A stretch of 15,523 nucleotides of DNA from JALOBO01 sp023228225 (GTDB lineage Bacteria > Bacillota > Clostridia > Christensenellales > UBA1242), in contig JBAYMN010000022.1 of assembly GCA_041663585.1 (NCBI GenBank), positions 1 to 15,523 on the forward strand. Reading direction: 5' to 3'. The position numbers were made by a program, and so were the translations under genes. The stretch's first letter is position 1. Each line of letters starts with the position of its first letter. This document shows positions 7,045-15,523 of the stretch, one piece after another. The notes beneath the pieces are model-generated. The model had not been told where the DNA came from. It made no database searches and saw only the letters and a program-made list of their open reading frames with translations.

Positions 7045-7100
7045 GTTTCGAAAACATAAATAAAATTTTACAAACGAACATAAAAAAGGGTAATTTCCAA

Positions 7101-10100
7101 ATGAATAAAAAAGTATCCGTTTTTAAAAAATATAAAGCATTTTCCGTAATTCTTAAAATATTCATCGGCTTTATAGGAGTGTCTGCAATTACGGTTGGTT
7201 CGCTTTATTTTGCTGGTGTTTTTGATATTCCAGTTGTTGAAATGGAAAGTGTAAGTTTAAGTTCCGAAAACCTAATACTATCGGGTGACAGCACACAATC
7301 TTTAACAGTGTATTTAAATCCTGCCCAAGCCGAACAGCGTAAGTTAAAATATACAGTAGAAACAAATAATTCTGCCTATCCCGATAATTACGCCATATCT
7401 GTTCCAACCGAAGGTATGAGTGGTGAACCTATACAAATAACCCCGCGTAAAGACATTAACGGAGTTAATTTAGGCGGTATTGCTCGCATTATTATTACAG
7501 ATGAGGGCAATACTTTTACAGAATACTGTGTCGTCACTGTTGATATTGAAGTTACGGATATTTCTATTTTAACGCAAAATACGCTTACTGATAATAATAA
7601 CCTATTTGTTTACGAAGGCACAGATATTACACTAGATAATATTACATACCCAACTCTTGCAAATAACAGGCAATTAAAACCGTATGGAAATACAAGTAAA
7701 ATTGTAAAATACAATTTAGTTAATACATTGTCTTCGGTCGCAACATTAACCGGGACCACAATTACGGCATTATCACCCGGCACAATTACTGTAAAAGCCT
7801 CTACAAAGGCATTTTTGATAGATCCTATTGATACTGTTGAAACTACGCTAACTATTTTAGTTAAAGAATTACCGGTGACCAGCATAAATGCAGTGCCTGA
7901 GCCTAATCCGCTTGAAACTGATTTATATGAAACTGCTACTTATACGCTAACCGGCACGACCGATACTTTTGGGGTTAAATTAATGCAGACTATTAGTTCG
8001 GTAATACCCTATTCTAATGCAATGTATAACAGTATAAGGCTTGTTGCTAGTGAAGATGCTACAAGATTATTAAATATTGAAGAAACCGCAATAGTTGGAG
8101 TGCGTGCGTGGAATATTACCGCACTTAGCGAAAGCAATCCCACCGATGAAATTTATTTTTATTTTACATTTACCACAAATACTGATGTACTACTTAGCAC
8201 AGATAATGTTGCGTTTAGCATTAATGTAGTAGGTGTTTCGGGCATATCTATAACAACGGGTGCAACCGGCACACTGCCACTTGATATTGAATATTTAGGC
8301 AATGAGGTAGTATTTAGAGATTGTTATGAATTACGCCAAAGTTACGTGGATTATGTTGATGAGCAAGGTCTTACACAAGACCAAAATGTTATAATAACAT
8401 CGGCAGAAAGTGAAAAAATACCTTCATATACGAAAATATTTTACAAGGTTAAAGATAATTATTCTCAACAAATGATAGTCGCCGATACAGGCGATGGATA
8501 TTTATATGGCAATATGATAACAACTTTAAGCCGAGACAGCAATTTTGATAGAATTAGCATAGTAGCGAAAATTGTTAAAACAAATATAGAAGGGTTTCCA
8601 ATTGATAATACAGGACAATTAATTCCATTTGTAAAAAGAGTTTATTTTGATGAAAATGGACTTATTCTTTTAGCGGTTAATTATGTTAATGGTATCTTAG
8701 ATTTAAGCGGAATAATATTACCAGACTACAATAATTTCTATGATGTATACGATACTTCAAAATTCGTTTCCGCATATGTTAACGCAACTAGCCCAGAAGT
8801 AATAATAACAACAACTTCAATTCTTACTAAGGCAAATATTTTATTAAACAATAACGAGGTCGAGGGAGTGTATAATATTGCAGCGGGCGAAACAGTAGAT
8901 TTAACGCTTGATGTTAACAATAATTCTGCACTTAAAGATTTTATTAACCGTGGCGGAACAATAACCGTGAGATGTTCTAATATTGTTTATGTAAAATTTT
9001 CGGACACAACGACAGATGCAATAACAATAAACAGCGGTAGTATAAACGCAAGCGGGGTTATTACTCCAATAGAAATTTATGCTGTATCAATATCTAATGC
9101 AAATCCCGAAATTGATTTAATTTTCAATTACCCAACATATAACAATATAAAATACACTTCTGCTTTTTATCCAACGGTTACCACAGAAAGCATATATTTA
9201 AAGGTTGTGGCACCTGATTTTGTGCTTTCAATTTCCGCAGATGGTGAAACGGGCACATATAATATGGAACACGAGGTTACAGAAATTTTAGAAATTTCAG
9301 CAAATAAACCAGAATCGCTAATAGCATTCTTTAATATAGGTGGAAAAATTGTTTTAAATATAACCGGAGAATATGGAACATTTATTAATATTAATACCTT
9401 AGAAGAATTTACCGAAATTGAATTATATAACTATGCCGAAACTCAAAATATTTATATTAAAGCACTTGCGTTGGGTGCATTTACAGTAAATGCATCGTTC
9501 TACAAATTTGAAATGAGTTATGCAGATGCAAGTTCAAATACTTTGGCAGTAAATATAACTAATGCAGTAAATAGTGCGGTAGTTAAAATTGACGATGCTA
9601 ATTCATACATAGCCGAAGTAGGTGAGTCTGTAACTGTGTCACTATCTGCCACAGCAGAAAATTTGGTAGATATTAGCACAGGACCATTAGTAGCATATTT
9701 TAATGCGGGCGGGAGTTTTAACATTACAACATCAAATTCGAATATTAGTTTTAATTCTTTAAGTGCAGGTGAAACACTTGTTATAAATAGCGTTGCAGAC
9801 TTTGCAGACTTTACTGTAAATGTTTTAACACAAGGCGAAACCATTATTACGCTTACTGCTGTAAATGCTCCATTGGATAGGGTATTTAGTAGTAGTACTA
9901 TAACACTAACGATTTTATCCGCAATAGAAGATATAGAATTTGAATTGGCTGGTGATTATGACTATTCTAATTATCAAATTGTGTATTTAGAACAAAACTA
10001 TGCTGTATCAATTAATTCTAGTCAGTACAACTCATTACTTAATGCACTAAACAAAGGTGCAATACTTACTTTAACATCAAATACAAATGAAGTTTTAACA

Positions 10101-13100
10101 CTTAACGGTCAAGCAAATACATACATAATAAACAAGGACAATATTGATGATTCTATAAATATTGTGTTTATGGTGGCGGGCGAGTATGTTATTACACTTA
10201 GTTTAGACAATTATTTTGATTCGTTGTCTTATGAAATTGGTTTTTCAGCGGTTCCGGTACTTACAAGTTTGAGTTATTCAATTATACAAAGCGGTAGCAT
10301 TTTCTCAGAGTATTATTCGGAAACGGATAATGCATTTGATATTTATATTAAACCCGCCGATATGTCATCACTTCAAAAATATTTTATTCTCGGTGGAAGT
10401 TTAAATCTTATTTTTACATCTGATTTAAATAGTTTTACAATTAACGATATATCTTCTTCATTTGTAGGTGATGTAAACACATTGCAATTAGTAATTGATA
10501 CCTATGAAAAAAGCACGCAAGCAGTAAGCATTTATTCTAGTACAATAAATACAATTAATGCTCAAATAATATTAGTAAACGCACCAGCAATATATGTATC
10601 CGTTGGCACTGCAACAATTCTTAACGATTTTGATGCTGTTTACACATTACCACTTGAATCAACCTACATTGAATTCGGCAATATTGTTTATAACGGGAGC
10701 GAAAATACTTCATCAATTGAGCAAGGTGAAATGCGCAATTTAAGTTTAGTAGTCAACGATACTAATGCGCTTAAAGCGTATTATAATGCAGGCGGATACC
10801 TAACACTTAATTTTGAAAACGGATTGTTAGCTTATAATTCACAGGTATTAAGCACTATTATTTTTGAAACCTATGCCGAACTCAGTGATTTTATACTTTA
10901 TAAAATACAGATTACGGGTAATACACAAGGCGAAGAAATTGTCTTTGTAACTTTTAGTAGATTAACGGTTTTAACTAACACACTAACAATTATAGTTTTA
11001 CCAGATTTGAACTCACTTAAAATATCATTAAATGATAAGACTGATAGAACAGTATACGATGTGGATAGTGATTATATAAATAAATTAAAAATTGTACCGA
11101 ATGAAAGTTTGACACTTGAATACTATTTAAACAATGGAGCAATATTAACCGCTGTGATTTCAGGCGATAATTTTACATTAAATGGCGTAGATTATACCAC
11201 AACTTATAATTTAAATATTGACATTAATACTTTAAACGATGATATTTTACTTAGAGTTAATTCAGGTAGTGTGGTTATAGACATTGAACTTACAAAAAAT
11301 TTAAATATAATATTATTAGGCGTACAAAACACACTAAATTCTGTTACTACAACATTTGCAGATATTATTTATTTAAAGGGCGAAGAAATTTTGCCAAATT
11401 CGCCTAATGTTTATATGTATCAAGCAACTTACGAATTAACATTTACACTTTCTAGCACAAACGCCGATATGTTAGATGCTTATTTGAATTCAAATAAAAC
11501 AGCATTAATTACTATTACAAAAATCTTAGGTGAAGACACAGTTGTGTTATTATCAAAGGTAAATGGCATAGCAGTAGCAAATGCTTATTTGTTTACAACA
11601 AGCGATATTTACGATAGCATTACAATTTTGGTAAGCGAACCCTGCTCGCTTTCGGTGGCAGTATCATTTACGGAAAACGCCACAACTAATACATTACTTG
11701 TTGATATGTTAGGCGGAATAGCGGGTGTGGAATTTCATATTGTAGGCTCCGCAATTGGCGAAGCGTATGTCATTGATATTTTAAGCACTTGGTCAATAAT
11801 TGTTGATGTTCATACATATGAAAATAACCTTAGAGGATATTTCAATTCGGGTGAAGAACTCGGGGCTTCACTTAGTCATACTAACGTTGGTAGTGCTACT
11901 CTTAACGATTTAGAGCCTAACAATTTTTACATTAGAACATATGAGGAACTACTTGAACCGATTGCACTTACAGGCACGCTAACCGGAACTATAATATTGC
12001 AAATTTTATATAACAATGGTGTACTCTTTACTTTTGATATTATTGTTGCTGAGCCTTTAACCCAAATTATTTTAAATAATTCAATATCTAATGGATACGC
12101 AATGCCATATAATGGACAGGCAGAATTACAATTTTATAGTGATGAAAATGAAAATAATTATTCAACACAAGCATTTTTAAATGCCGGTGGACAAATTTTA
12201 GTTACAATAGCAAATCCTAATGGCTTAGAATTCACAGTAAACGACAATAGTTACACAGCACCTTTTGAATATAGTAATCAAATTATCATAAATGGAACAG
12301 CATCAATATTTACAGCAGGTAGTCTAACCTTAACTCTTAGTTATTTAAATGCACCGGAATACAGTTTATCAGATATGGTTTACTATATCATATTTAGCAA
12401 CTTACTGACACAAGAGGACATTGAATTAAACGGAATGCAAAGCACTGCCCATATTGATGAAATAATCACATTGGACATTAACAATACAGAAAACGAAGAT
12501 ATTTTAATGGCATATTTTAATGATGCAGTAAATACTAATTATGCGTTAATTACTATGTCGGGCACTGGTGATTTTTATATTAATGGAATTGAAGTTGTAA
12601 GCAGGCAATATCAAATAAATACTTATGACGAATTAAAAGATATTTTACTAAAAGCGAAAACAGTCGGGACAGTAGACTTTGATATTACATTTGCCAATTT
12701 GTTATTTACAATTGAATATAGCATTAATATATTAGAACTAGAAAGTGTCTATGCAAGTATAAACGGTAATATTGCTAACCAAACAGATGAATATACATAT
12801 TATTCTGAAAGCGGGAATTCTTTTACAATTAATTTTAACACGGAAAACACTGATGCATTAATATATTACTTGGAGCAAAACGGGATTGTTAATGTCGAAT
12901 TTACGGGTACTGCCGAATTTACTATTAATGGTGTAGAATATCAAGTTATAGATGCTACTCTTACAAAAAATTTATTTACAGATTTAGGCGTTGCTAATTT
13001 TAATGATACATTAACATTTGTATTACTATCTGGAATAATGGATCTAAATCTTGCACTAGACCTTTCAATTTTTGATAGTAATAATATTGTAATATTTAAT

Positions 13101-15523
13101 TCATTGCATTTGGTTTGTGCAGAACCACTATCTTCAATGAATTTGATTTTAGAAAATACTCAAAATACAGATGCGCTTTTAGAAGTTAACCAAACTGCTA
13201 ATTTGATTTTTAATGCACTTCAAGAAGATTTATTGGCAAGTTTACAAGCATATTTTTTAGCCGATGAAACAGTTACTATCACAGTAGATAATGGTAATAT
13301 TAAATTTGAAGATGATATTGATTATGCTACTTCACTTATAATTTCAACAAGCGAACAGTTTATGTCAAATATCATATATAAATCGCCCGCCACAGTTCCG
13401 GTAAGCACGATCGCAACATTGACCATAGATTACAGCGATGCCGAAATTGCAGATACACAATTTATTATTAATATAGTGGAAATTTTAAATTTGTCATTTA
13501 CAATTAATGATAGTATTAGCACATATTATCTTGAAAAAACAAAAAGCGTGGATTTAATTCTAATCGCAAATAATGTGCAATCACTAAGAGCATATTATTG
13601 CAATGGCGGGACTTTAATGATAACATCTACTAATGCATCACTGTTAACTGTAAATAATGGGATATCTTATGTAATAAGTACGCTTGCAGATTTTACTGTT
13701 AGCGATATAGTTACTACATCTGCAACTCTTACATTAAAAGGTGTTGCATTAGGTGTAGCCTATGTACAATTATCTGATGTGCCAAGATATTCAAATACCA
13801 TTACTGTATCAATAGAAGACTCTTTAACCGCGGTTAATTATTTAATAGGTGAAACAACTTATTTAAATGAAAGTTATTATATTGATAAAGATATAGACTT
13901 TGATATAAAACTTTTGGGTAACAGCAATAGATTAAAGGCATTCTTTAATAGCGGTTACACTCTTACAGCGGAATTTGAACCCACAAATAACGAAACATAC
14001 TTAATAAAATGGGATAGCACAGATGACAATGTTACTTTAACATTTGATAGTTATGATGATTTAGCAAGTGCAATAACTTTTAATGGTAGCACCTCGGGTA
14101 TTATTAATGCAGTACTTACTATACATAAAGGTACAACTTCTACTATTTTAAATACACTGGAAATTAATATATCAATACTACAAAATTTAGAAATTGAAAT
14201 CAGTGGAAGCACCGAATACCCAAACACAGCGCCATATCTATATCCACTTTCCGAAATACTTACATTAGATTTAACGAGTACAAATTCCACAGCGACAGTA
14301 GAAGATTATTTTGTTGCCAATGGTAATAAAGTTATTGTTATAATAGAAACCGTTTTAAATGGAAATGCAGAAGTCGTTTTAAATGGCACAATAACCGCTA
14401 CCGAACTTGTAGGCGGGCAATTACCTGATATAGAAATTAATTGCATATCTGCTGGTGTTATAAGAGTCACATTATTGTTCAAAAATTCTAGTAATGAAAC
14501 AATAGAAAATATTACTACAAATTTAATCTATATTGATATAATGAATCATATTACTGAACTAAGCACAGTAACTACTCTTGATTTAGTAAATACAAATAAT
14601 GGAACTCTTTCAATTATTGCGGGCACTGATAACGCACAGGAAAATGAATTAATTGCATTCTTTAATGCAGGTGGTAAAATTGAAGTAAATGTAACAAAAG
14701 AAGCGAATGCACAGGTTTTTGTGCTTAATTATTTAGAAATTTATGAAGAAACAACTAAGATTGCTATCAATAGCCTTAATGACTTAAAAAATTATACATT
14801 AAAATTTTTTAATACGGATTACTCAGAAACATTTACATTAACTCCTGCTTTAACCGTTTTACCAACTAGTTACGCCCTTCTCGGAACTGTTACAAATATC
14901 GTTGCCTCTTCTATTATCGCAAATGAACCAATTACAAGTCTATATTTTGTTGACTCGGAAAACGCACAACTGTTGTCTAAGGAAACTTGGTTTATAAGTG
15001 GTGGTACTTCAACATTTAAACTTGACTTACAAAGCACAGTAGTATCTGGATTTACCGCAAATGAATATGAAAATTTATTTGAAGCGGGTGGTTACATTAA
15101 GTTATATATTTCCGGATACGATGCAGAAAATAAATATATAGCATTTACCGATATTAATGGTAATAATCCGCTAGGATATTTTGATATTAAGCTTGCAACA
15201 GATTTAGAAGAAATATATATTTGTACTTATCAAAAAACAGTATCTAACATAAGAATTCAAATTGCCATTTATGGCGAAAATGACCAAATTCGATATGTAA
15301 CAGATACATCATATTGCGATATACAGGTAGTTACCGATATTTTGCAGACTGTAAATTTAAGTGGCGATACTACAATTTCAAAATTAGTTACAAATACATA
15401 TTCCATTGTGCCAAGTGCTAGCGAAACATCTAGCGGAAGTGCATTATTAACTAAATATTTTAATCATGGCGGTAGCGTTTCTGTTACATTAAGTAATTTT
15501 ACTGGAGAATTAACCGCAAGCGA
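7101..15523 (+). CDS. Giant repeat-rich exported or membrane-anchored surface protein, partial (C-terminus outside the window)
   Basis: I read this frame codon by codon: 2,807 codons with no stop before the edge. AAAAAAGGG (7082-7090) lies ten bases before the ATG. The N-terminus is basic (K3, K4, K9, K10, K12, K19) followed by a hydrophobic segment at about 20-41, a signal peptide or signal anchor; no clear AxA cleavage site is seen. Residues about 49-150 and 151-255 look like BIG2-type Ig domains; the second contains ALSPGTITVKAS (about 227-238). Residues about 256-570 are beta-rich but unassigned. From about 573 to the edge there are 19 copies of a diverged unit of about 120 residues (see the repeat entry). 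The protein is rich in Asn, Thr, Ser and Ile, with about nine Cys and four Trp, typical of extracellular beta-rich stalks. I infer an adhesin or matrix protein. No enzyme motif, sortase signal or C-terminal anchor is visible in this part. Confidence 0.88.
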   Translation, partial: MNKKVSVFKKYKAFSVILKIFIGFIGVSAITVGSLYFAGVFDIPVVEMESVSLSSENLILSGDSTQSLTVYLNPAQAEQRKLKYTVETNNSAYPDNYAISVPTEGMSGEPIQITPRKDINGVNLGGIARIIITDEGNTFTEYCVVTVDIEVTDISILTQNTLTDNNNLFVYEGTDITLDNITYPTLANNRQLKPYGNTSKIVKYNLVNTLSSVATLTGTTITALSPGTITVKASTKAFLIDPIDTVETTLTILVKELPVTSINAVPEPNPLETDLYETATYTLTGTTDTFGVKLMQTISSVIPYSNAMYNSIRLVASEDATRLLNIEETAIVGVRAWNITALSESNPTDEIYFYFTFTTNTDVLLSTDNVAFSINVVGVSGISITTGATGTLPLDIEYLGNEVVFRDCYELRQSYVDYVDEQGLTQDQNVIITSAESEKIPSYTKIFYKVKDNYSQQMIVADTGDGYLYGNMITTLSRDSNFDRISIVAKIVKTNIEGFPIDNTGQLIPFVKRVYFDENGLILLAVNYVNGILDLSGIILPDYNNFYDVYDTSKFVSAYVNATSPEVIITTTSILTKANILLNNNEVEGVYNIAAGETVDLTLDVNNNSALKDFINRGGTITVRCSNIVYVKFSDTTTDAITINSGSINASGVITPIEIYAVSISNANPEIDLIFNYPTYNNIKYTSAFYPTVTTESIYLKVVAPDFVLSISADGETGTYNMEHEVTEILEISANKPESLIAFFNIGGKIVLNITGEYGTFININTLEEFTEIELYNYAETQNIYIKALALGAFTVNASFYKFEMSYADASSNTLAVNITNAVNSAVVKIDDANSYIAEVGESVTVSLSATAENLVDISTGPLVAYFNAGGSFNITTSNSNISFNSLSAGETLVINSVADFADFTVNVLTQGETIITLTAVNAPLDRVFSSSTITLTILSAIEDIEFELAGDYDYSNYQIVYLEQNYAVSINSSQYNSLLNALNKGAILTLTSNTNEVLTLNGQANTYIINKDNIDDSINIVFMVAGEYVITLSLDNYFDSLSYEIGFSAVPVLTSLSYSIIQSGSIFSEYYSETDNAFDIYIKPADMSSLQKYFILGGSLNLIFTSDLNSFTINDISSSFVGDVNTLQLVIDTYEKSTQAVSIYSSTINTINAQIILVNAPAIYVSVGTATILNDFDAVYTLPLESTYIEFGNIVYNGSENTSSIEQGEMRNLSLVVNDTNALKAYYNAGGYLTLNFENGLLAYNSQVLSTIIFETYAELSDFILYKIQITGNTQGEEIVFVTFSRLTVLTNTLTIIVLPDLNSLKISLNDKTDRTVYDVDSDYINKLKIVPNESLTLEYYLNNGAILTAVISGDNFTLNGVDYTTTYNLNIDINTLNDDILLRVNSGSVVIDIELTKNLNIILLGVQNTLNSVTTTFADIIYLKGEEILPNSPNVYMYQATYELTFTLSSTNADMLDAYLNSNKTALITITKILGEDTVVLLSKVNGIAVANAYLFTTSDIYDSITILVSEPCSLSVAVSFTENATTNTLLVDMLGGIAGVEFHIVGSAIGEAYVIDILSTWSIIVDVHTYENNLRGYFNSGEELGASLSHTNVGSATLNDLEPNNFYIRTYEELLEPIALTGTLTGTIILQILYNNGVLFTFDIIVAEPLTQIILNNSISNGYAMPYNGQAELQFYSDENENNYSTQAFLNAGGQILVTIANPNGLEFTVNDNSYTAPFEYSNQIIINGTASIFTAGSLTLTLSYLNAPEYSLSDMVYYIIFSNLLTQEDIELNGMQSTAHIDEIITLDINNTENEDILMAYFNDAVNTNYALITMSGTGDFYINGIEVVSRQYQINTYDELKDILLKAKTVGTVDFDITFANLLFTIEYSINILELESVYASINGNIANQTDEYTYYSESGNSFTINFNTENTDALIYYLEQNGIVNVEFTGTAEFTINGVEYQVIDATLTKNLFTDLGVANFNDTLTFVLLSGIMDLNLALDLSIFDSNNIVIFNSLHLVCAEPLSSMNLILENTQNTDALLEVNQTANLIFNALQEDLLASLQAYFLADETVTITVDNGNIKFEDDIDYATSLIISTSEQFMSNIIYKSPATVPVSTIATLTIDYSDAEIADTQFIINIVEILNLSFTINDSISTYYLEKTKSVDLILIANNVQSLRAYYCNGGTLMITSTNASLLTVNNGISYVISTLADFTVSDIVTTSATLTLKGVALGVAYVQLSDVPRYSNTITVSIEDSLTAVNYLIGETTYLNESYYIDKDIDFDIKLLGNSNRLKAFFNSGYTLTAEFEPTNNETYLIKWDSTDDNVTLTFDSYDDLASAITFNGSTSGIINAVLTIHKGTTSTILNTLEINISILQNLEIEISGSTEYPNTAPYLYPLSEILTLDLTSTNSTATVEDYFVANGNKVIVIIETVLNGNAEVVLNGTITATELVGGQLPDIEINCISAGVIRVTLLFKNSSNETIENITTNLIYIDIMNHITELSTVTTLDLVNTNNGTLSIIAGTDNAQENELIAFFNAGGKIEVNVTKEANAQVFVLNYLEIYEETTKIAINSLNDLKNYTLKFFNTDYSETFTLTPALTVLPTSYALLGTVTNIVASSIIANEPITSLYFVDSENAQLLSKETWFISGGTSTFKLDLQSTVVSGFTANEYENLFEAGGYIKLYISGYDAENKYIAFTDINGNNPLGYFDIKLATDLEEIYICTYQKTVSNIRIQIAIYGENDQIRYVTDTSYCDIQVVTDILQTVNLSGDTTISKLVTNTYSIVPSASETSSGSALLTKYFNHGGSVSVTLSNFTGELTAS
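8817..15523 (+). repeat. Array of at least 19 diverged protein domain repeats of about 120 residues
   Basis: Each copy has a core like L-x-x-[YF]-[FY]-N-x-G-G-x-[LI]. The first core residue is at 611, 740, 863, 979, 1091, 1224, 1339, 1458, 1577, 1689, 1802, 1920, 2048, 2162, 2278, 2400, 2517, 2656 and 2783, so spacing is 112-139 (mean about 121). Clear cores include LVAYFNAGG (863), LKAYYNAGG (1224) and LIAFFNAGG (2517). Many copies add a strand such as FTLNGVDY, FTINGVEY or FYINGIEV 10-20 residues later, and a [TS]-[YLV]-x-[ED]-[LF] motif (TYAEL, TYEEL, TYDEL, SYDDL, TLADF, SVADF, TLEEF) 26-41 residues after the core. The cores at 1458, 1802, 2048 and 2400 have lost the GG. The repeats are visible only in protein; the DNA is too diverged to align by eye, implying old duplication. 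The fold is probably a beta sandwich; array edges are approximate. Confidence 0.8.

Noticed and set aside
7610..14290. Several minus-strand open frames of 60-108 codons inside the giant gene
   Set aside because: They are short, lack supported starts and run opposite to a continuous 2,807-codon frame with coherent repeats.
8817..15523. DNA-level tandem repeat or CRISPR-like array with a period of about 362 bp
   Set aside because: No identical DNA repeats are visible; the periodicity exists only in the translated protein.
1..15523. Alternative genetic code (TGA as tryptophan) suggested by the high AT content
   Set aside because: TGA ends the CYTH gene at the expected place, no in-frame TGA occurs in the other genes, and TGG encodes the tryptophans.

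Overview
The window is AT-rich DNA from a Gram-positive, low-GC bacterium of the Bacillota, most likely an endospore-forming member of the Clostridia. The evidence is a full-length spoIIE (sporulation phosphatase), the spoIIE-tilS gene order typical of Bacillota, AGGA/GGAG-type ribosome binding sites, sigma-A-like promoters and a tRNA with an encoded CCA end. TGA serves as a stop codon at 1186-1188 and tryptophan is read from TGG, so the standard code applies. I cannot name the species.

Left part (1-2608): a LysR-family regulator on the minus strand is cut by the window edge. It is divergent from a two-gene operon that starts from an 80-bp intergenic region in which the two promoters overlap face to face. 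The operon encodes a stand-alone CYTH/triphosphate tunnel protein (619-1188) and, overlapping it, a uridine-kinase-like P-loop kinase fused to a second, degenerate CYTH-like domain (1163-2608). Both products point to phosphate-ester or nucleotide chemistry; the substrate is not visible.

Middle (2609-6899): a tRNA-Val(UAC) gene with its own promoter and terminator, a 290-bp AT-rich spacer carrying a candidate Spo0A-type promoter, then spoIIE and tilS. In Bacillus subtilis tilS also lies just downstream of spoIIE, ahead of hprT and ftsH, so this part is an ancestral chromosomal block.

Right part (6900-15523): the expected hprT/ftsH do not follow. Instead a strong hairpin ends the tilS unit, a perfect-consensus sigma-A promoter (TTGACA, 17 bp, TATAAT) follows at once, and one enormous open reading frame starts at 7101 and runs off the end without a stop (at least 2,807 residues). 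It encodes an exported or membrane-anchored protein: a basic N-terminus with one hydrophobic segment, two Ig-like (BIG2-like) domains, an unassigned stretch, and then at least 19 diverged copies of a domain of about 120 residues. Each copy is marked by a motif like L-x-x-[YF]-[FY]-N-x-G-G, and many also carry an [IVL]-N-G strand and a [TS]-[YLV]-x-[ED]-[LF] motif. I do not recognise this repeat family. It is the most novel item in the window and looks like the stalk of a giant cell-surface adhesin or matrix protein.
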